This document shows positions 25,169 through 33,303 of a stretch of DNA of 64,000 nt, piece by piece. Below the pieces are notes generated by a model. It was not told where the DNA came from and did no database searches. It saw only the letters and a program-made list of their open reading frames with translations. The DNA lies in assembly GCA_963702595.1 (NCBI GenBank), contig CAVPDC010000010.1, positions 186,001 to 250,000 of the forward strand, written 5' to 3'. Made by a program: the position numbers and the translations under genes. Each line of letters starts with the position of its first letter. Position 1 is the first letter of the stretch. The stretch is from JALORV01 sp963702595 (GTDB taxonomy: Bacteria; Pseudomonadota; Gammaproteobacteria; Burkholderiales; Burkholderiaceae_F).

Positions 25169-26785
25169 CTAGTAACCGCGCTGAGTCTTGCTGCGCTTGA
25201 AACGTGCCGGCCGCCCGTTGTTGGGCAGCCCGTGGCCCGCCGCGATGTAATTGACACTGCTCGTCATGGGATCCGGCTGCTTCGGCGGGCGATTCGCTTG
25301 CGGCTTGCCCTTGCCGCGGCCCTGCCCTTGGCCCTGCCCATAGCCCTGACCCGGGCGCTGACCCTGGCCCTGACCATAGCCCTGGCTCTGGCCGTAGCCG
25401 CTGATCGGGCTGTAGCTTTGGCTCTGGTTGAAAGGCTGACCCTGGCCGAAGCCCTGCCCCGGCCCTTGCGGGCGACCGCGGTTCTTCGGTCCGCCTTTGG
25501 GTCCGCCTTTGCCCCGGCCGCCCTTGCCAGCGTGCGGCTGGCCGGGACCGCGGCTGCGGACCTCGTCGATCGACATCCCCAGGTCGTGTACCCAAGCCTG
25601 CACCCATTCGGGCGCCAGTTCGTAGAACCGTCCACGGGCCAGCGTGCGCGGCAGCTGGATCGCGCCGAAACGGATGCGGATCAGGCGGCTGACCGTCAGT
25701 CCGATCACATCGAAAATGCGGCGCACTTCCCGATTGCGCCCTTCGGCGAGTGCTACCCGGTACCAGTGGTTGACTCCCTGGCCGCCGGCATCTTCGACTT
25801 TGCTGAACTTCGCTGGGCCGTCCTCAAGCTGCACGCCGTCGAGCAGCTGCTGGCGCTGCTGTTCGGTCAGTTCGCCAAGCACACGAACCGCGTACTCGCG
25901 ATCGACCTCGTAGCGCGGGTGCATCAGCCGGTTGGCAAGCTCGCCCGACGTCGTGAACAGGATCAGGCCCTCGGTATTCAGGTCCAGCCGGCCCACCGCC
26001 ACCCAGCGACCGCCGGAGACCTTGGGCAACTTCTCGAAAACAGTGGGGCGCTCGCCCGGATCGTCCTGCGTGACGATCTCGCCAACCGGCTTGTGATACA
26101 GCAGCACGCGCGGCGGCCGTCCGCCGGCCACGCGGCGCTGCAGAGGCCTGCCGTTGACCTTGACCTGGTCGTTCGGCATTACGCGCTGGCCGATATGCGC
26201 GGGCTCGCCATTGACCGACACCCGGCCGGCGATGATCAGTTCTTCCATGTCACGCCGGGAACCGATGCCGGCATCGGCAAGGACCTTGTGCAGCTTCTCT
26301 GACTGCGCATTGAGCGCCTGCTTTGCGGCACGACGACCGCGCTCGAGCAACTCGCGCGGCAGTGCCGCGTCCGCCATCGCGGCTGGATTGATCTCATCGC
26401 CTTCGCCCACTAGCGGCAGCGCAGCAGCCGCCTCTGGAGCAGTACTGACCGCGCTCGGAGCGCCATTGGCCAAGTTCGGCTCAGCATTGGTCAAGTTCGG
26501 CGCAGCGTTGGCCGGCGCGGGGCGCTCGCGTTCGCCGTCACCACGACCCCCGCGGCCGCGGCGTCGCCGCCCGCCGGGACCGCGTTGGCGCGGCGCCTCT
26601 TCTCCTGGTTCGCGCTCCGCGCGGTCCTGAGGCGACAAGACGTTGCCGTTCACGTCGCCTGGCATCACGTCCTCACCCTCGTCGTCATGATCACCCGGGC
26701 GAGGGCTTGCACTCCCTGACTCAGGATCAGTTGCCAGTGAACCGGGTCGGTTCTGGTCGTCTTCGGGGTTCGGTGTGGAGTTCAT
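25169..26785 (-). CDS. rluB: 23S rRNA pseudouridine(2605) synthase with long low-complexity tails
   Basis: 538 aa, almost twice the usual RluB. The core is normal: S4 RNA-binding domain (about 161-215, EKLHKVLADAGIGSRRDMEE), the catalytic loop GRLDLNTEGLILFT with Asp268, and EGRNREVRRIFDVIGL. An N-terminal extension of about 160 residues is charged and contains Arg/Gly clusters (GGRRRRGRGGRG, 71-82) and Asn/Ala/Pro repeats. The C-terminal tail (about 411-500) is Gly/Gln/Tyr-rich with units such as GYGQSQGYGQGQGQ. RNA binding or condensate formation by the tails is an inference. It lies downstream of scpB on the same strand. Confidence 0.92.
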   Translation of the reverse strand: MNSTPNPEDDQNRPGSLATDPESGSASPRPGDHDDEGEDVMPGDVNGNVLSPQDRAEREPGEEAPRQRGPGGRRRRGRGGRGDGERERPAPANAAPNLTNAEPNLANGAPSAVSTAPEAAAALPLVGEGDEINPAAMADAALPRELLERGRRAAKQALNAQSEKLHKVLADAGIGSRRDMEELIIAGRVSVNGEPAHIGQRVMPNDQVKVNGRPLQRRVAGGRPPRVLLYHKPVGEIVTQDDPGERPTVFEKLPKVSGGRWVAVGRLDLNTEGLILFTTSGELANRLMHPRYEVDREYAVRVLGELTEQQRQQLLDGVQLEDGPAKFSKVEDAGGQGVNHWYRVALAEGRNREVRRIFDVIGLTVSRLIRIRFGAIQLPRTLARGRFYELAPEWVQAWVHDLGMSIDEVRSRGPGQPHAGKGGRGKGGPKGGPKNRGRPQGPGQGFGQGQPFNQSQSYSPISGYGQSQGYGQGQGQRPGQGYGQGQGQGRGKGKPQANRPPKQPDPMTSSVNYIAAGHGLPNNGRPARFKRSKTQRGY

Positions 26786-26796
26786 CGGGGTAAAGG

Positions 26797-27489
26797 CTAG
26801 GCGGGGGTCGGCGTCGAATCGGTCGGGGAAGGCGCGGGATCAGCGGAGAGCTCGGCGTCCGCTGCCGCAAGGGTCGCAGGCTCCAGCAACGCGCCGTCCT
26901 GCGCAGGAGAGTCGACTGCCAGCGGATCGCCGCGCGTCAACTCGGAGAACTGAAGCTCGAACTCAGGCGCCACGGTCGTACCGTCCTCGAGGGCCGGCAA
27001 CTCCTCCAGTGAACGCAAGCCCAGGTCATCGAGGAACGTCTTGGTCGTTGCAAAGAGCGCCGGACGACCCGGGGCTTCGCGATGGCCAATAGCTTCGACC
27101 CAGCCCCGCTCCTCGAGCGTCTTGATGACAGGACTCGACACGGTGACACCGCGGATTTCCTCGATGTCACCACGCGTCACCGGCTGCCGGTAAGCAATGA
27201 TTGCCAGTGTTTCTAGGACGGCACGCGAATACTTCGGTGCCTTTTCGGGGTGCATGCGCTCCAGGTAGGAGCGCATCGATGCGGCGCTCTGAAAGCGCCA
27301 GCCGGACGCGAGAGCAACCAGCTCCACGCCGCGACCGTCCCAGTCCGTTCGCAGCTCATCAAGCAGCGCACGAAGAGTGTCGGCGTTGATTTCGTCATTG
27401 AACAGACGTCGCATATCCCCGATGGCGAGCGGCTGCTCGGCGGTGAGCAGTGCGGCCTCGAGGACAACCTTGGCCTCTTGAGTATTCAT
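26797..27489 (-). CDS. scpB: Segregation and condensation protein B
   Basis: 230 aa winged-helix protein, partner of ScpA and SMC in chromosome condensation. Two winged-helix domains are visible: EAKVVLEAALLTAEQPLAIGDM, then YSRAVLETLAIIAYRQPVTRGDIEEIRGV and GHREAPGRPALFATTKTFLDDLGL, the typical C-terminal block. A loose acidic, Pro/Ser/Thr-rich tail ends the protein. The start is the ATG at 27489, with a GGAG only 3 bases upstream; a TTG at 27498 also opens the frame. rluB follows 11 bases later. scpA is not next to it in this window. Confidence 0.92.
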   Translation of the reverse strand: MNTQEAKVVLEAALLTAEQPLAIGDMRRLFNDEINADTLRALLDELRTDWDGRGVELVALASGWRFQSAASMRSYLERMHPEKAPKYSRAVLETLAIIAYRQPVTRGDIEEIRGVTVSSPVIKTLEERGWVEAIGHREAPGRPALFATTKTFLDDLGLRSLEELPALEDGTTVAPEFELQFSELTRGDPLAVDSPAQDGALLEPATLAAADAELSADPAPSPTDSTPTPA

Positions 27490-27823
27490 GATCTCCAATT
27501 TGGAGTACCAGTGATCGCGGCTAACGCAACCGGCGCCAAAACGCTCTGCGCAGTCGCGGAAACGCGATCAAAGGCCTGAAAAAACTTCGGAGCGCGCAGT
27601 CCGCGGAAGTCGGCGATCTTGTCGTTCTTGGAGCCGGCTGTGCGCGGAATCGAACCTTCCGGCAACCCTGGCAGCCCGGGCGCGTAAGCAAGCACCGGCT
27701 GCATCTATCTAGTTGATTGAACAGTCTATCACAGGGGTTTCAGCGCACAAGACATCCTTTTGGAGCATTGCGCCGCACCGTGCAAATCCGAGGGCAGTTT
27801 CCAAGTCGCATCGCCGGTAACGC
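27490..27823. other. Interval between scpB and tag with no clear gene
   Basis: About 330 bases, and scpA, expected here in many genomes, is absent. A 72-codon minus-strand frame (27486-27704) runs through it but has no known domain and no ribosome binding site. On the minus strand GGTTCGATTCC followed by AGCCGGCTCCA resembles a tRNA 3' end (about 27630-27660), but no full cloverleaf can be drawn because the T-stem does not pair. The stretch 27700-27780 is AT-richer than its surroundings. Confidence 0.4.
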
Positions 27824-28396
27824 TCATTCCCCGACCGCGAGTTCAGTGTGCCGGAAGCAATCGACCGTGTGGTCGTTGACCATGCCGACCGCCTGCATGA
27901 ACGCGTAGGAGATCGTCGAGCCAACGAAATTCAAACCCAGCTTCTTGAGGTCGCGGCTCATGCTGTCAGACACTTCTGTTCGGGCCGGAACGTCCCGCAT
28001 CGAATGCCAGGCGTTTTGCCGCGGCCGGTGGTCGACATAGCGCCACAGGAATTGGTCAAGCGTGCCATGCTGTTCCTGGATTGCGAGCACTCCCTTGGCG
28101 TTACGTACGACCGACTCGACCTTCAGGCGGTTGCGCACGATCCCCGGATCGGCCAGCAGGCGTTCGATGTCGCGCTCCCTGAGTCTGGCGACGGCGTGCG
28201 GATCGAAGTCCCTGAACGCGCGCCGGTAGTTGGTTCGCTTGCGCAGGATCGTGATCCAGCTGAGTCCTGCCTGAGCACCCTCGAGACACAGCATCTCGAA
28301 GAGCGCCCGATCATCGTGGACCGCAACGCCCCACTCGTTGTCGTGATAGGCAACGTAGAGCGGATCGACGCCGCACCATGCGCAGCGAATCGTCAT
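27824..28396 (-). CDS. tag: DNA-3-methyladenine glycosylase I
   Basis: 190 aa base-excision enzyme that removes 3-methyladenine from DNA. The N-terminal motif CAWCGVDPLYVAYHDNEWG carries a zinc-binding Cys, and LFEMLCLEGAQAGLSWITILRKR is the canonical helix-hairpin-helix region. The later LNFVGSTISYAFMQAVGMVNDH contains the second zinc-ligand His. The ATG at 28396 starts the conserved part. The gene stands at the end of a minus-strand row of small genes. Confidence 0.93.
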   Translation of the reverse strand: MTIRCAWCGVDPLYVAYHDNEWGVAVHDDRALFEMLCLEGAQAGLSWITILRKRTNYRRAFRDFDPHAVARLRERDIERLLADPGIVRNRLKVESVVRNAKGVLAIQEQHGTLDQFLWRYVDHRPRQNAWHSMRDVPARTEVSDSMSRDLKKLGLNFVGSTISYAFMQAVGMVNDHTVDCFRHTELAVGE

Positions 28397-28424
28397 GGTG
28401 AGTTCCGCGCCACCGCACGTCGAG

Positions 28425-28703
28425 TCAACTGCGGCCCCGCATGCCACGCCAGAACGCGATCAGCGAAACCAGAAGCAAAAGCGGGTACAGCACAAGCAGA
28501 TCCACCCGGATATTGCATTCCCCCGAGCATAGCCAGCGCAGCTTTATTGCGTATTCATAGGAGAGATAGCCCAGCCACGCCAAAGCGGCGGCCAGCGCGC
28601 TGCTGGCCCGCGAACGCGCATAGAGCACTCCGAGTGCGGAAATCGGTACCAGCGCAAGCCAGGGCCATTGAATGAAGACGCCAAGGAGATCGCTGACTTC
28701 CAC
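28425..28703 (-). CDS. Small hypothetical membrane protein, 92 aa
   Basis: I recognise no family. Three hydrophobic segments (about residues 9-27, 33-50 and 67-85) separated by short charged loops suggest a small inner-membrane protein. Two cysteines close together (LCSGEC) lie in the loop between helices two and three and could form a periplasmic disulfide. It lies 28 bases upstream of tag on the same strand, so a shared transcript is possible. Confidence 0.6.
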   Translation of the reverse strand: MEVSDLLGVFIQWPWLALVPISALGVLYARSRASSALAAALAWLGYLSYEYAIKLRWLCSGECNIRVDLLVLYPLLLLVSLIAFWRGMRGRS

Positions 28704-28814
28704 GGTACCGCCGTCCTTTCAGTCCTCGCGGGAAAGCCCGACGTTCGTCATGGGCGACATCCGAGTCACACCGACGAGCGAGGAGCCGGGAGCACGTTCA
28801 CCGTACAGCCGGCA

Positions 28815-29390
28815 CTATCCGACGCACAGTCTCACGATCGGCCGCTGAGGCTTGCGCCGTGCCACTTCTTTGAACCCGGCCGCGTCGAACATCGATTTGG
28901 TTCCAAACCAGAGAGACTCATCGCCGGCAGGCTCAGCCCTGTCCACAGGATAGGCCTCCAGGAGCGTGGCGCCGCACTGCCGTGCATAGCGAACCGCGCC
29001 TTCGAGCAGCGCGCGGGCTAGGCCCTGGCGCCGGTACTCCGACGGAACAACAAAGCACACGATCGACCATACAGGCTGGTCGTCGACTGGCTTCATCACT
29101 GGCGAGCGCCGCAGCCGCGCAAACGCGGCGCGCTGCCCAAGGCAAATCCAGCCGACCGGCACCTTTCCGTGGTACCCGATAAGACCCGGCGGCGGACCGG
29201 CCACCGTCAGCTCCTTCATGCGCCGCCGGCGCTCCTCCCGCAGACTGGCGCCGGCGGCAGACATCGGCTTGCCGCTCTCCCGGTAGAACATGCACCAGCA
29301 GCCGCGCGCGACCGAGCAACCCTTCGCATTGAAGACGGCCTCGAAGTCGGGCCAGCGCTCCGGAGTCAGCGGTTTGACATTGATCTTCAT
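28815..29390 (-). CDS. GNAT family N-acetyltransferase
   Basis: 191 aa. An N-terminal domain with CWCMFYRESGKPM is followed by the GNAT core: the strand WSIVCFVVPSEYRRQGLARALLEGAVRYARQCGA has the acetyl-CoA-binding Q/R-x-x-G-x-G/A motif (YRRQGLA). Homologues with the same CWCM start are widespread but have no assigned acceptor. Its stop is beyond 28815; its start overlaps the DUF4440 gene by 4 bases (ATGA). Confidence 0.8.
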   Translation of the reverse strand: MKINVKPLTPERWPDFEAVFNAKGCSVARGCWCMFYRESGKPMSAAGASLREERRRRMKELTVAGPPPGLIGYHGKVPVGWICLGQRAAFARLRRSPVMKPVDDQPVWSIVCFVVPSEYRRQGLARALLEGAVRYARQCGATLLEAYPVDRAEPAGDESLWFGTKSMFDAAGFKEVARRKPQRPIVRLCVG

Positions 29391-29785
29391 CCGCCCGCTC
29401 GCTCCGTCTCAGTCTCTGCGGGCGTATACGGCGTGCCCTGATGGAACCGCAATGTCCAGCCATCCGAAGTCCTCGACCAGATAGAACTGCGGTGTGCGTA
29501 CTCGACAACAGCGCCGTAGCGCACTGCGCTGTCGTATGTGACCCGTGCCGTGTTCTCATCGAGCAGGCGGATGCGGAGATCAGGCAACGGGAATTGAGCC
29601 CGGATCTCGTGCCGCGCCAGCTCCAGAATCTCGTCGCGCGTGTAGGTTCGCCCCGACCGCCCGAACTCGAAGAAGTCGGGGGCGAGAGTGCTCACCATGT
29701 ACTGCTGGTCGAAACGCGTGTCCGCGCGCCACATGCTCTCCTCGAGTTGCACAAGACACGAACGATCCGCAACGGAAAGCGCCAT
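29387..29785 (-). CDS. DUF4440 / NTF2-like protein
   Basis: 132 aa with the compact alpha+beta cone fold of the NTF2/SnoaL superfamily. The N-terminal LVQLEESMWRADTRFDQQYM, the middle DFFEFGRSGRTYTRDEILE and the C-terminal SSIWSRTSDGWTLRFHQGTP match DUF4440. Such proteins bind small hydrophobic ligands or act as isomerase-like enzymes; no substrate is evident. Its stop overlaps the start of the GNAT gene and it starts 15 bases after the MAPEG gene, so the three are probably co-transcribed. Confidence 0.75.
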   Translation of the reverse strand: MALSVADRSCLVQLEESMWRADTRFDQQYMVSTLAPDFFEFGRSGRTYTRDEILELARHEIRAQFPLPDLRIRLLDENTARVTYDSAVRYGAVVEYAHRSSIWSRTSDGWTLRFHQGTPYTPAETETERAGG

Positions 29786-29800
29786 TGACTCTGCGACTTC

Positions 29801-30223
29801 CTACTGGGCCAAGTGCAGACCGAAGCGAATCCAGAGGACCAGCAACACGACAAAGCTGGAGGCGAACACTGCAAAGCGATGCATGACCCGGTTGTAGGTG
29901 CATTGAATGACGCTGTGCACGCAGCGCAGCATCACATAGAGCCAGGTGCCGGCGGCGAAGAAGGCCGATGCGCTGCCCGTCGCAAGCAGCAGCGCGCACA
30001 GCGCATAGAACATGACCGGCATCTCGAAGAGATTGCGGTAGTTGTCGGATACCTGGATCGACTGCAGCTTCGTTGCGACTTGCGCGGATGTCGCTATCTG
30101 CTGAGGGTGGATCCGCTTATCGCGCATTTCGCGCACGCGGACGGCGAGCATGCGCACCGCCACGAGCGACGTAAGGAGCGCCAGTGCGACGCATGCAAGC
30201 GCGATGGATTGGGCAGGTGTCAT
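29801..30223 (-). CDS. MAPEG family membrane protein
   Basis: 140 aa with four transmembrane helices, as in microsomal glutathione transferase-like MAPEG proteins. The signature DNYRNLFEMPVMFYALC after the first loop carries the conserved Arg-Asn and Glu-x-Pro residues, and YVMLRCVHSVIQCTYNRVMHR carries the second conserved motif. Bacterial members may conjugate glutathione to lipid peroxides, but activity is not known for most. First gene of the MAPEG-DUF4440-GNAT set. Confidence 0.83.
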   Translation of the reverse strand: MTPAQSIALACVALALLTSLVAVRMLAVRVREMRDKRIHPQQIATSAQVATKLQSIQVSDNYRNLFEMPVMFYALCALLLATGSASAFFAAGTWLYVMLRCVHSVIQCTYNRVMHRFAVFASSFVVLLVLWIRFGLHLAQ

Positions 30224-30704
30224 CGGATCGATGCCGGAAATCTGTCAGCCGCGAGCTTGCACCTGACAAGACGTAACGGCAAGAAACCTCCGGCCTCCGG
30301 CTCGGCCGCAAGGACGGACACATGACTGGCCTCGATCACCGCGTTGAGCGCGAACGACGCTCCGCTCTCACGCTGGCACCAACGGCAATGGCATCAGTGA
30401 ACGATCAGTGGCGCCGTTTCCATACGAAAGCGACCGTGGCGGCAGTCGCAGCCGCCTTCAAGCGGGAATACCGTGCCGGGACATCGCGAACCCCAAAGTC
30501 AGTGGTGAGGCAGAAGTAACAGGCGCATGTTGGCCCGACGGGCATGAGGTCCCATCACGCCTCGGCTCAGCGACAACTCCATGGCGTGAAGCGCCGATTG
30601 CGCGGTCAGGCAAACGCCCCACCCGCGCATCGACGAGCACCCTGGCTTCGACGACGGCCAGCGCCGCAGAAAAGAGGCCAGGACCGGTTGCCACTCCGGA
30701 CGAG
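30224..30704. other. About 480 bases without a recognisable gene
   Basis: Short frames on both strands (for example 30408-30725 plus and 30458-30715 minus) have shadow-like composition, no ribosome binding site and no family resemblance. The promoter of the MAPEG gene should be near 30230-30300 but I cannot point to clear boxes. It may be a decayed coding region. Confidence 0.4.
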
Positions 30705-31247
30705 TCAGGCATCATGGATCGCTAGGGCGTTCAGCTTGAGGGTTGTTGACCAGTTGCGCGTCGTGGCCATCGTTCCCGATTTGCCGAGCAGTGCTTCACC
30801 CGCCTTGCTGCCAAGGACACCGTTGGCGCAGTGCAGGTAGGCCGCTCTCTTGCCGATCACGTACCGCTCGGGCGGCACGACGAGCCGCGCCACCGCAGCA
30901 AGACCCGAAAGCGACGTTTCATCCTGCATGTAAGCGACGAGCAGGCGCGAAGGGTCGAACACTCCCACAGCGAGGGGGTTCTCGGCCACGATGCCAGCCA
31001 GTTCGCTCGCCGACTTGACCACGACAGGCACGTCCACGCCCATAGTGCGCGCAACGGCGGCGGCTATTGCGGCGGCGTGCAGTGCCGGTGCGCCCTTCGC
31101 CGCGCTGAAGACCGCGTTACCGCTATTGAGCAGCGTCGCTACGTCCTTGTATCCCATCTTGGCGAGCAGGGCGCGCAGCTCAGCCATCGGAAGTCGCCTG
31201 GCTTTGCCGACGTTTACTCCGCGCAGCAAGGCAGCAAATCGGGTCAC
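30705..31247 (-). CDS. DUF1697 family protein
   Basis: 180 aa, the usual length for DUF1697. The N-terminus TRFAALLRGVNVGKARRLPMAELRALL and the motif VATLLNSGNAVFSA are diagnostic, and KSGTMATTRNWSTTLKL is the family C-terminus. The function is unknown. I start at the GTG at 31247; the open frame continues over 90 codons upstream through the DUF488 gene but without homology. It lies immediately downstream of the DUF488 gene. Confidence 0.85.
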   Translation of the reverse strand: MTRFAALLRGVNVGKARRLPMAELRALLAKMGYKDVATLLNSGNAVFSAAKGAPALHAAAIAAAVARTMGVDVPVVVKSASELAGIVAENPLAVGVFDPSRLLVAYMQDETSLSGLAAVARLVVPPERYVIGKRAAYLHCANGVLGSKAGEALLGKSGTMATTRNWSTTLKLNALAIHDA

Positions 31248-31278
31248 TCGTGAAGCCTGTGCCTGAGCCAGAGAAACG

Positions 31279-31663
31279 CTACTCGACCGCGGCGCCCTTA
31301 TCGAGCAGGAGCGCGCGCAACACCGCGCGATGGCAGCGCGACTCATCCTCGGTAGCAGCCGACCGAAAAGTCGATCTGGTGCGACAGCGCGGCAAGCAGG
31401 CTGAGCGAGTGGCTGTTCTCGGGCGTTTCCATCTCGGCTCGATACTTCTTCCGGAACACGGCCCATTCGCTCTCGGTCCTGGCCTGCTGCCCGAGCTTCA
31501 TCGTTTCGACGCTGGGCGCGAGGTTCGGGAACCACACGTCATACCATTTCTGCGACGCGAATTCCGCCTTCGGAACGCCGCGCGGCGGACGACGCACGGT
31601 TCCGACGCGAATGCCTTCGTCCTTGCGTCTTTTACTCCCCAGCCTCACGACACGGATGACCAT
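31279..31663 (-). pseudogene. DUF488 family protein, one frameshift near the C-terminus
   Basis: From an ATG at 31663 with a GGGAG ribosome binding site the protein reads through RVVRLGSKRRKDEGIRVGTVRRPPRGV and WYDVWFPNLAPSVE, typical of DUF488. The frame ends too early after SVGCYRG. Removing one G of the GG at 31351-31352 restores the family ending CYEDESRCHRAVLRALLL and leads to the TAG at 31279-31281, giving about 127 aa. A single-base sequence error is the simplest explanation. The function of the family is unknown. Confidence 0.75.
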
Positions 31664-31841
31664 ACCCGCTCCCACCTACGACACCGACGCACGGCATCGA
31701 TACCCTGCGGTGACCGCCGGCCGGAACGCACTCGCTCGATAGCAATCGCAGGCGGCCTGCGCATGCGGCCAGGGGGCACCAAGAGCCTGACCGCACATTT
31801 GCACTTGCACTCGACTTCCGGCGAAGAAACGGCGGGCTCCA

Positions 31842-32228
31842 TCACTGGCCCTCCGGGGGTTGCCACAATTCGATCCGATTCCCGTCCGGATCCATGACCC
31901 ACCCGAACTTGCCATATTCGGACTCTTCAACCTTCGCATCGACGTCGCAGCCTTCGCTTCGGAGTTGAGCCAGCACCGCGTGCAGATCTTCGACCCGGTA
32001 GTTGATCATGAAGCTCGCCTGGCTCGGAGCGAAGTAGTCCGACTTCGCATCGAACGGGCTCCAGATCGTCGTACCGACCCCGGACGGATTGTCCGGAGAT
32101 GCCCAGCGGAAGGCCGCCCCTCCCCATTCCTGTACATCCAGGCCAAGGTGCGTTCGGTACCACTCGCCGAGTCGCTTCGGGTCGTGAGACTTGAAGAAGA
32201 TTCCGCCAATGCCAGTGACTCGCTTCAT
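31842..32228 (-). CDS. VOC superfamily (glyoxalase-like) protein
   Basis: 128 aa with two beta-alpha-beta-beta-beta modules of the vicinal oxygen chelate fold. The N-terminal GIGGIFFKSHDPKRLGEWYRTHLGL and the C-terminal KFGWVMDPDGNRIELWQPPEG are standard. Metal-ligand positions are a likely His in the first module (KSHDP) and the Glu in RIELW. Stand-alone VOC proteins include lyases, dioxygenases and antibiotic-binding proteins, so a specific role is not assigned. An SD-like GGGGAGG lies before the ATG at 32228. Confidence 0.83.
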   Translation of the reverse strand: MKRVTGIGGIFFKSHDPKRLGEWYRTHLGLDVQEWGGAAFRWASPDNPSGVGTTIWSPFDAKSDYFAPSQASFMINYRVEDLHAVLAQLRSEGCDVDAKVEESEYGKFGWVMDPDGNRIELWQPPEGQ

Positions 32229-32539
32229 GCTGCCTCCCCGGGTTTGCGCGTAGGCCGATGCTGTCCCGCTGCCTGACCTGACGTGACACAGCTCCGCGCC
32301 CGCAAGGCGTCGGCACTCGCAACAAGCGGGCTTGCGTCCTGCGTATCAAGGTGTTTCTCACAGCAGGCGGCGCATAACAGCACCCGCCACGCCTTCGCAC
32401 CGGACCACCCGGTCATGCTCACCAAATCTTGCGCCCGGCCGGAAAGCGTTGTCCAGCATCCACGGCACGGCCAGAGGTCAGGGCACAGGGCACAGGGCTT
32501 CTGTCGGCCTCTGGCTACCCCTTGCTATTCCTTTCAGTA
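32229..32539. other. Divergent upstream region of lexA, no gene seen
   Basis: About 310 bases between the VOC gene and the LexA box. The open frames here are short, lack homology and have no start signals. A small direct repeat (GGGCACA, about 2.7 copies, 32480-32499) lies near the lexA end. Confidence 0.4.
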
Positions 32540-32555
32540 CTGTATACATTTCCAG
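32540..32555 (+). promoter_or_regulatory. LexA (SOS) box upstream of lexA
   Basis: CTGTATACATTTCCAG fits the gammaproteobacterial LexA operator CTG-N10-CAG, with a TATA-containing centre, and ends 25 bases before the lexA ATG. It implies autoregulation of lexA and SOS control of imuA and imuB, which follow on the same strand without an obvious second promoter. Confidence 0.85.
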
Positions 32556-32580
32556 TAACCCTTCGCTTGGGAGCCTGCCG

Positions 32581-33225
32581 ATGGTCACGTCCTCTTCTTC
32601 ACCGCCGATCACGCCGCGCCAGTCGGAGATCCTCGAGTTCATCCGCCAGGCGCTCACCGAGAGCGGCGCCCCGCCCACGCGCGACGAGATCGCGCGCGCC
32701 TTCGGCTTCCGCTCGCTCAACGCCGCCGAGCAGCACCTGCAGGCACTCGCCAAGAAGGGGCTGATCGAACTCGTCGCCGGCACCTCGCGCGGCATCCGCC
32801 TGAAGGACAGCGTGCGCGAGCTGATGGCCGCAGCGCAGGAAGTCGGCCTGCCGCTGATCGGCAAGGTCGCCGCGGGCAGCCCGCTGCTAGCGCAGGAAAA
32901 CGTGCTTGCGCACCCGGCCGTCGATCCAGACACCTTCAAGCCGCGCGCCGATTACCTGCTCGAAGTACGCGGCATGAGCATGCGCGACGCCGGTATCCTC
33001 GACGGCGACTGGCTCGCCGTGCACAAGCGCGCGCAGGCGCAGTCAGGGCAGATCGTCGTCGCGCGCCTCGGTGACGACGTCACGGTCAAGCGCCTCAAGC
33101 TGCGCGGCGCGCGCGCGGAACTGATCGCCGAGAACCCGGACTTCGAGCCGATCATCGTCGACCTGCGGCGCGAGCCGTTCGCGATCGAGGGCATTGCCGT
33201 CGGGGTGATACGACCGGCGCTCTGA
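32581..33225 (+). CDS. lexA: LexA repressor
   Basis: 214 aa SOS repressor and self-cleaving serine protease. The N-terminal winged helix-turn-helix is TPRQSEILEFIRQALTESG with DNA-contact region FGFRSLNAAEQHLQAL. The cleavage site Ala98-Gly99 (VAAGSPLLA), nucleophile Ser133 (GMSMRDAG) and general base Lys170 (DDVTVKRLK) are all in place. I start at the ATG at 32581, just behind the LexA box; the frame opens earlier but through non-coding DNA. imuA follows after 78 bases. Confidence 0.96.
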   Translation: MVTSSSSPPITPRQSEILEFIRQALTESGAPPTRDEIARAFGFRSLNAAEQHLQALAKKGLIELVAGTSRGIRLKDSVRELMAAAQEVGLPLIGKVAAGSPLLAQENVLAHPAVDPDTFKPRADYLLEVRGMSMRDAGILDGDWLAVHKRAQAQSGQIVVARLGDDVTVKRLKLRGARAELIAENPDFEPIIVDLRREPFAIEGIAVGVIRPAL

Positions 33226-33303
33226 CGCAGGTTCTGCTCCCCGCTTCGGGCGCCGTCTCGATCCCCTAACACTCACCCGTTCCACTTTTTCAGGAGGGCG
33301 CAC

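Noticed and set aside
27610..27715. A tRNA gene on the minus strand
   Set aside because: Acceptor-like ends can pair, but the T-stem has only two good pairs, the D-arm and anticodon arm cannot be drawn, and the length is about 71 bases.
30408..30725. A 105-codon plus-strand gene in the gap after the MAPEG gene
   Set aside because: No ribosome binding site, no recognisable domain, and overlap with an equally plausible minus-strand frame; treated as non-coding.
31645..31902. An 85-codon minus-strand frame with a CKCKC cluster between the DUF488 and VOC genes
   Set aside because: Overlaps both neighbours, no clear start signal and no family; too weak to list as a gene.
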